The notes below the pieces were generated by a model. That model saw only the letters and a program-made list of their open reading frames with translations. It did no database searches and was not told the origin of the DNA. The position numbers were made by a program, and so were the translations under genes. Shown piece by piece: positions 6,577 through 10,849 of a stretch of DNA of 10,849 nucleotides. The stretch comes from Armatimonadetes bacterium UBA5352 (lineage in GTDB: Bacteria > Armatimonadota > Zipacnadia > Zipacnadales > UBA5352): assembly GCA_002411015.1 (NCBI GenBank), contig DHPY01000028.1, positions 49,739-60,587 on the forward strand. The letters are read 5' to 3'. Numbering within the stretch: the stretch's first letter is position 1; each line of letters starts with the position of its first letter.

Positions 6577-9270
6577 ATGAAATCAGCTATCATTCCTGTA
6601 GTAATCTGCATGCTTCTTCTGACATCCTGTACGGCATTCGCACAGCAGTCGCTTCAGTGCGCCAACCTCTCGCTGCGCGCCGACGAGGGCGGCAGGATCG
6701 AGGCGACTTCGGCTCTCGATCCCGATCTGCTCGATGCCCTGAACCTCCGGCTCTACGACGGCCACTCCGAGGAGTATCTGCCCCTGACCGCCGAGTCCGC
6801 GAGCATGCGCGGCACTACGCTGACCGTGGCGTACTCGTGCCCGAAGCCGCTCGCGATCACCGCGACCTTCAGCGGCCAGCGCACCGGCCTGGCGGTTGAC
6901 GTCACGATCGCGAACAACGGCGACCAGCAGGAGTGGCTCGCGCCGACGCTCGAGGCCGAGCTTGGCGACACCACGGGCCTGAGCGTCTTCGACGGCCACA
7001 CCGTCGCGGTCGAGCCGCAGGAGCGCTTCGGCGATGACGCGTTCATGGGCCGGCTGCCGATCTGCTCAGCGTGGAACGACCGCGCGGGCATCGCCCTCGG
7101 CCTGGCCGCGGATGAGATCCGCTCCTGGCTGGATCACTCGTACCTGCCGGCCGCAGATGGCCGCCCTGGGCTGCTCACGACGCTGACGCACTTTGTGCTC
7201 GACCCCGGGCAGACGGACAGCGTGGGCCTCTGGGCCGCCTCGCACCCCGGCGAGTGGGGCTTCCACGAGGCCCTGGACGCGTACTACCGCACCTACCCGG
7301 AGATGTTCCGCCGCGACCCGGACGTTGACCCGCGCGTGGACCTCGGCGGCGCGCAGTACCGCGCCTGGCCGGTCGGCAGCAAGTTCGCGCCTGAGATCTG
7401 CCGCAGGCTCTACGCGGGCTGGGAGTGGTGCTACGCCCCCTTCCGGCGGACGGGTGACGTCGTCGGCCGCGAGGAGTTCTGGAACTACCAGCCCGCGCGC
7501 GAGGCGACGGGGGTCCGCGCGCTGCCGCGCGAGGAGTTCCTGCAGTGGCGGCGGGAGCAGTTCAGAGCGGGAGAGGCGTGCGACGTGGTGATGGGCTTCT
7601 ACGTGCCGGCGCAGGTGTGGTGCGAGGAGCAGCTTGCGCGCGAGGTCTACCCGGATGCGTTGATCGAGGATCCGACCGCGCGGACGCTCTTCACCAGCCC
7701 GTGGGTGACCGGGCATGACAACGAGCGGCTCGTCTTCCCCTACGAGACCAGCTTCGGCGAGCAGAGCCGCGTGGACATGGCGGCGGTGACCGAGGAGCTT
7801 GATCTGCGCGGCTTCGCGTTCGACACCGCAGGCGGGAACGGGAAGTACCGGGGCCCGGCGCTGCCGATCCTCGATGGGCGGGCGTGGGACGAGGACGGCG
7901 TCTACTGCCGCAACAACGTGGCGGTGGCGCGGCTGATGCAGTTCGTGCATACGCTGCACGCGAGCGACGGCACGGAGGTCGCGGTCATCAGCAACCCCAA
8001 CCCGCGATGCGCCTACTCCTCGGTGATCTGGTCGGACAGCATGATGCTCGAGGGCGAGCCGTGGAAAATCGATCGCACCTACGGCGACTCGCTGCGCTGG
8101 ATGGCCGGGCAGAAGACGCTGGTCTGGTGGGAGGGCTACGCGCCTGAGACCTTTGTTGACCCGACACAGGCGACCGACGAGCAGGTCGCGCTGCTGATGC
8201 GCGGGCTCGCCGATTTCACGCTGCTCCAGAGCTTCCGGATCGGCTACATCCCGCCGCCCGCGTACACGCATGGCGTCGGGCGGCTGGTCGAGTGGCTGCC
8301 CGCGCTCACCGAGTGCGTCACCACCGGCTGGCAGCCTGTGACGGCGGCGCGCGTGCCTGAGCCACTCTGGGCGACGCGCTACGGTGACGGGCTCGATGCG
8401 ATGATAGTGGTGGCGCATGAGACGGCCGACGAGCAGGATATCGAGGTCGCGATTGAGAATGAGCGCTTCGCCGATGGCGCCGTCCTCTTCACCGACTACG
8501 ATGGCTCCGAGCGCGCCAGCACCATCGTGGGCGGCGAGACGCGGATCGCGCTGGCGGTGCCGAAGCGCACGCCGGTCCTGCTGCGGGCCAGGGCAGAGGT
8601 GCTGCCTGCGGACGCGGTCACGGCCGCGACCGTGAGCGCTCGGGAGGGCCTCACCGGCCAGGACCTGCGGCTGCAACTGACGGGGCAGGGGCCGGCGACG
8701 GTTCGAGTGCGCGTTCCGGATGAGATGGCGATCACGAGCGCGCGCTACAACGGCCGACCGGTGGCCGTGCAGGGCGATCAGGTCGCGCCGCGGCTGGTGG
8801 GTGACGGCGAACTGCGCGTGCAGATGCGCTCAGAGACCTTCCGCGGCACCGATCGGGCGCTGCTGGAGTTCCCATTCGCGAGCGAGCAGGGCGCGACCAG
8901 CACTATCTTCCTGCGTGACGGTGCGGGGGAGATGGAGCAATACCTCGCCGGGCGCCTGTCGCTCTACTTCGACTACTGGTACGGGCGGATCAATGGTGGC
9001 GAGGAGCCCGCGATCCCGATCATTCAGGGCCAGCAGCCTGTTGCGCCGGGAGTGGTCATCCGCACGGGCGCAGGCGGAAGTCGCGTCGAAGTCGCGGGCG
9101 GCATCCTGTACATTGAGGCGCGCGACGATGCGCAACTTAAGCGCGTCTTCATGGAGTACCTGCGAGGGCTGGACACGAAGTACTGGGCACCGGACCTCGG
9201 TGTCGTCTCGACCTGGTTGCGACGGGCGAAGGGCGACGACCCGTGGCTGGTGTGGCCTGACGAAAACTGA
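6577..9270 (+). CDS. Exported multi-domain protein, probable glycoside hydrolase-like
   Basis: This 897-residue protein begins with a hydrophobic signal. LTSC (15-18) fits a lipobox with lipidation at Cys18, but AFA-Q just after could instead be a signal peptidase I site. Residues about 25-240 appear to be a beta-sandwich, as found ahead of many glycosidase barrels. About 250-590 has the alternating pattern of a (beta/alpha)8 barrel, with GWEWCYAPFR, DVVMGFYVPAQVW, ELDLRGFAFDTAGG (Asp416 a candidate acid), EVAVISNPNPRCAYSSVIWSD and KTLVWWEGY as likely strand ends. About 595-675 is a C-terminal beta domain. Residues about 765-870 form an alpha/beta segment (GEMEQYLAGRLSLYFDYWYG, GGILYIEARDDAQLKRVF) resembling the small domain found ahead of some hexosaminidase or glucuronidase barrels. 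I cannot name a GH family, and the catalytic residues are guesses. GAGGAGG (6561-6567) supports the ATG at 6577. The gene sits 1 bp after the jelly-roll gene and 9 bp before the nitrilase gene, so co-expression is likely. Confidence 0.85.
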   Translation: MKSAIIPVVICMLLLTSCTAFAQQSLQCANLSLRADEGGRIEATSALDPDLLDALNLRLYDGHSEEYLPLTAESASMRGTTLTVAYSCPKPLAITATFSGQRTGLAVDVTIANNGDQQEWLAPTLEAELGDTTGLSVFDGHTVAVEPQERFGDDAFMGRLPICSAWNDRAGIALGLAADEIRSWLDHSYLPAADGRPGLLTTLTHFVLDPGQTDSVGLWAASHPGEWGFHEALDAYYRTYPEMFRRDPDVDPRVDLGGAQYRAWPVGSKFAPEICRRLYAGWEWCYAPFRRTGDVVGREEFWNYQPAREATGVRALPREEFLQWRREQFRAGEACDVVMGFYVPAQVWCEEQLAREVYPDALIEDPTARTLFTSPWVTGHDNERLVFPYETSFGEQSRVDMAAVTEELDLRGFAFDTAGGNGKYRGPALPILDGRAWDEDGVYCRNNVAVARLMQFVHTLHASDGTEVAVISNPNPRCAYSSVIWSDSMMLEGEPWKIDRTYGDSLRWMAGQKTLVWWEGYAPETFVDPTQATDEQVALLMRGLADFTLLQSFRIGYIPPPAYTHGVGRLVEWLPALTECVTTGWQPVTAARVPEPLWATRYGDGLDAMIVVAHETADEQDIEVAIENERFADGAVLFTDYDGSERASTIVGGETRIALAVPKRTPVLLRARAEVLPADAVTAATVSAREGLTGQDLRLQLTGQGPATVRVRVPDEMAITSARYNGRPVAVQGDQVAPRLVGDGELRVQMRSETFRGTDRALLEFPFASEQGATSTIFLRDGAGEMEQYLAGRLSLYFDYWYGRINGGEEPAIPIIQGQQPVAPGVVIRTGAGGSRVEVAGGILYIEARDDAQLKRVFMEYLRGLDTKYWAPDLGVVSTWLRRAKGDDPWLVWPDEN

Positions 9271-9279
9271 GGTGAGAGC

Positions 9280-10662
9280 ATGCTCCGCGGCACGATGGCG
9301 GTCCTGATGGCAATGGGAGGCGCGGCGATGGCGCAGGATAGGGAACTGCTGCAGAATGCCGGGTTCGTTGACGCGGATGGGGACGGGGTGCCGCGCGGAT
9401 GGGAGATGCACACGGGGAACCCGCTGACCGCGCCTGAGTATGCGGTGGTGGGCCGCGACGACACGCGCTGGCTGCGCTTCGAGATGCGCGACAACGGCGC
9501 CTCGATGGGCTACGTGTCGCAGGCGGTGATGCTGCCGGAGGGCGTGGAGGCGGTGCGGGTGCGGGTCTCGGTGCGCTGCACGGGCGCTGCCCTTCCGGAG
9601 GCGCATGCCCTCGCTCGTATCTTCTGGGACGCCGAGCCGCGCCAGCACATCGGCACCTCGTGGATCTACCGCTACTTCCCGCAGTGGACGCGCGTGGAGG
9701 GGCGGAGTGCGGAGCTTGACCTGACGCTGGCGCGGCCGGAGGGCGCGAACCGGGTGTGTCTCGACCTGATGGCGCGCTGGGCGCCGGGCGGCACCGTGAC
9801 CTTCGCCCGGCCGAGTCTGACCGCCGCACCCGCTCCGGAGCGGCGGATCGTGCGCCTCGCGACCGTGCAGGGGCATGCGCCGGCAGGGAGCACTCGGGAG
9901 GACGCGATCGAGTGGGCGGTCAGCAAGGTCCGAGAGGCGGGAGAGATGGACGCCGACCTGGTGTGCTTCGGCGAAGCGATCAACTGGGCCGGTGTCTCCG
10001 ACGTCACCGCGCTGGAGGCGTGTGAGCCGATCCCGGACGGGCCGATGTCGCGGGCGCTCATGGCCGCCGCCGACCGCTACAACGTGATCGTCTGCGCCGG
10101 GATCTACGAGCAGGCGGGCGCCATCGCCTACAACACCTCCGCGCTCTTCGGCCGCCGCGGCGAGCTGATCGGCATCTACCGGAAGGTCCACCTGCCCTCG
10201 CCCGAGGTCGAGTGGGGCTTCACGCCCGGAGACCGCTACCCGGTCTTCGACACGGAGATCGGCCGCATCGGCATGCAGATCTGCTACGACAACGCCTTCC
10301 CCGAGGGTGCCCGCGCGCTGGCGCTCAACGGCGCGGAGATCATCTGCCTGCCGATCTGGGGCGAGGGGCGCAGCGGTGACACCGTCTGGCCATGCTCGCC
10401 GCGGATGCTGGCGCTCAACAACGGCGTCGCCTACGTCGCCGCGGTCTACTCCCAGCGCGAAAGCTGCGTGATCGACCCCTACGGCTTCGTGCTGGTGAGC
10501 GCCGGCGGCGAGGAGGGCGTCTTCGCGGCCGACGTGGACCTGACGCCGGGCGCCGACGTGAGCAACTGGCGCGAGGATGGCTCGATCATGCCGCACGACT
10601 TCCGCCGCGTCTGGCGGAGCGAGCGGATGCCGGACACCTACGGGCCGTTGATGGGGTGGTAG
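9280..10662 (+). CDS. Secreted nitrilase-superfamily carbon-nitrogen hydrolase with N-terminal jelly-roll-like domain
   Basis: This 460-residue two-domain protein is probably exported: MLRGTMAVLMAMGGAAMAQ is a short signal peptide with an AMA-Q cleavage site. Residues about 22-182 resemble a carbohydrate-binding jelly roll (LLQNAGFVDADGDGVPRGW at the start, GGTVTFARPSL at the end). Residues about 188-425 form a carbon-nitrogen hydrolase domain with the full catalytic triad: Glu232 in CFGEAIN, Lys302 in YRKVHLP and Cys335 in QICYDNAFPE. The family hydrolyses amides, nitriles or carbamoyl groups through a cysteine thioester. No membrane helices are present, so it is not apolipoprotein N-acyltransferase. 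The ATG at 9280 has GAGGTG (9269-9274) 5 nt ahead. A second ATG at 9295 would shorten the signal peptide. It is the third gene of the operon, 9 bp after the hydrolase-like gene. An exported nitrilase domain with a binding module is uncommon. The substrate is unknown, possibly an amidated or acetamido sugar compound. Confidence 0.92.
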   Translation: MLRGTMAVLMAMGGAAMAQDRELLQNAGFVDADGDGVPRGWEMHTGNPLTAPEYAVVGRDDTRWLRFEMRDNGASMGYVSQAVMLPEGVEAVRVRVSVRCTGAALPEAHALARIFWDAEPRQHIGTSWIYRYFPQWTRVEGRSAELDLTLARPEGANRVCLDLMARWAPGGTVTFARPSLTAAPAPERRIVRLATVQGHAPAGSTREDAIEWAVSKVREAGEMDADLVCFGEAINWAGVSDVTALEACEPIPDGPMSRALMAAADRYNVIVCAGIYEQAGAIAYNTSALFGRRGELIGIYRKVHLPSPEVEWGFTPGDRYPVFDTEIGRIGMQICYDNAFPEGARALALNGAEIICLPIWGEGRSGDTVWPCSPRMLALNNGVAYVAAVYSQRESCVIDPYGFVLVSAGGEEGVFAADVDLTPGADVSNWREDGSIMPHDFRRVWRSERMPDTYGPLMGW

Positions 10663-10692
10663 GGGAGGGGCGGCGCACGACGGCCCCTCCCC
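10662..10692 (+). terminator. Stem-loop at the operon end
   Basis: GGGGAGGGGC (10662-10671) pairs perfectly with GCCCCTCCCC (10683-10692) around an 11-base loop, beginning at the last base of the nitrilase stop codon. Only two T residues follow, so it is not a classic intrinsic terminator; it could act with Rho or protect the transcript end. Its right arm could alternatively pair with GGGAG at 10700-10704. Confidence 0.5.
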
Positions 10693-10849
10693 CTTGAGAG
10701 GGAGCTATACGGAAACGGCCGCAACGGCGGGCCGGCACAGCGGCTGATCTCGCTGGCGCTCGATCACCCCTCACGCCGCCAAACGACGGCGGCGTGAGGG
10801 GCGGCCCCTCCGAACGACACGACAAACGGCGTGCGCGCGGGGCGCCCAC
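10663..10849. other. Gene-free tail rich in inverted repeats
   Basis: After the last gene the DNA holds a dense set of G-run/C-run inverted repeats (10662-10692, 10767-10801, 10796-10810), the 10-mer CGGCCCCTCC twice (10681-10690 and 10802-10811), and a terminal word shared in reverse with the 3680 repeat block. A minus-strand frame that runs off the window (from 10586) looks like a non-coding low-complexity translation, so I call no gene. Confidence 0.6.
10767..10801. repeat. Long perfect inverted repeat (14-bp stem, 7-base loop)
   Basis: CCCCTCACGCCGCC (10767-10780) and GGCGGCGTGAGGGG (10788-10801) are perfect complements around the loop AAACGAC. No T-tract follows on the plus strand and no A-tract precedes it, so it is not a standard terminator in either direction. 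It overlaps a second palindrome, GAGGGGC-G-GCCCCTC (10796-10810). It may be a REP-like dispersed element or a bidirectional transcript-end structure. Confidence 0.8.

Noticed and set aside
7066..8676. 536-residue open frame on the minus strand
   Set aside because: It lies wholly inside the hydrolase-like gene in antisense and has a biased Arg/His/Ala/Leu composition without structure. The sense frame has a signal peptide, ribosome site and domain pattern.
8830..10596. 588-residue open frame on the minus strand
   Set aside because: It spans the junction of two well-supported sense genes, including the nitrilase catalytic region, and shows no protein family features.
9280..10662. Apolipoprotein N-acyltransferase (Lnt), which also has a nitrilase domain
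   Set aside because: Lnt has several membrane helices before its nitrilase domain. Here a soluble jelly-roll-like domain takes that place.
10586..10849. Partial gene on the minus strand running off the right edge
   Set aside because: The frame translates inverted-repeat DNA and the end of the nitrilase gene in antisense. The peptide is low-complexity Arg/Pro/Ser-rich.

Overview
The window is a GC-rich bacterial chromosomal segment with long, tightly spaced genes. The best lineage clue is a prepilin-like protein at 4894-5553. Its N-terminus pairs a GFTLIELLVVIAIIAILAA helix with an FARAREKAR..SC.SN.RQLG continuation, and its C-terminus carries an H-X9-DG motif. From memory of such proteins this combination is typical of Armatimonadota and, more loosely, of Planctomycetota, Lentisphaerota and relatives. 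The assignment is an inference and no marker gene confirms it.

Left part (1-2214): a complete exporter-type ABC transporter (transmembrane and ATPase domains fused) reads leftward. Its upstream region holds a good sigma70-type promoter (TTGACA, 17 bp, TACATT). Immediately behind that promoter is a 9-bp tandem repeat array that fills the gap to the next, divergent gene. Middle-left (2215-4897): a class III PLP aminotransferase (glutamate-1-semialdehyde-aminomutase-like fold) and a dTDP-glucose 4,6-dehydratase read rightward. They are separated by about 380 bp without a gene, which holds a G-rich tandem duplication that fits a G-quadruplex pattern and two copies, exactly 80 bp apart, of an element centred on a perfect hairpin. 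The dehydratase is a nucleotide-sugar enzyme for surface polysaccharide precursors, and the aminotransferase may serve the same general purpose.

Centre (4894-5553): the prepilin-like gene reads leftward and meets the dehydratase tail to tail. The two stop codons overlap in the four bases TTAG.

Right part (5715-10662): an apparent three-gene operon of exported proteins, with gaps of 1 and 9 bp. It encodes (i) a small protein with a carbohydrate-binding-like jelly-roll domain, (ii) an 897-residue protein, probably a lipoprotein or secreted, that looks like a divergent multi-domain glycoside hydrolase, and (iii) a secreted nitrilase-superfamily amidohydrolase with a complete Glu-Lys-Cys triad and its own N-terminal jelly-roll-like domain. 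An exported C-N hydrolase joined to a carbohydrate-binding-like domain and co-transcribed with a hydrolase-like protein is the most unusual assembly here. It may act on a nitrogen-containing glycan or glycoconjugate outside the cytoplasm. The operon ends in a cluster of strong inverted repeats (10662-10811), and the last bases share a 15-mer with the repeat block at 3680.

I found no tRNA, rRNA, CRISPR array, transposase or phage gene.
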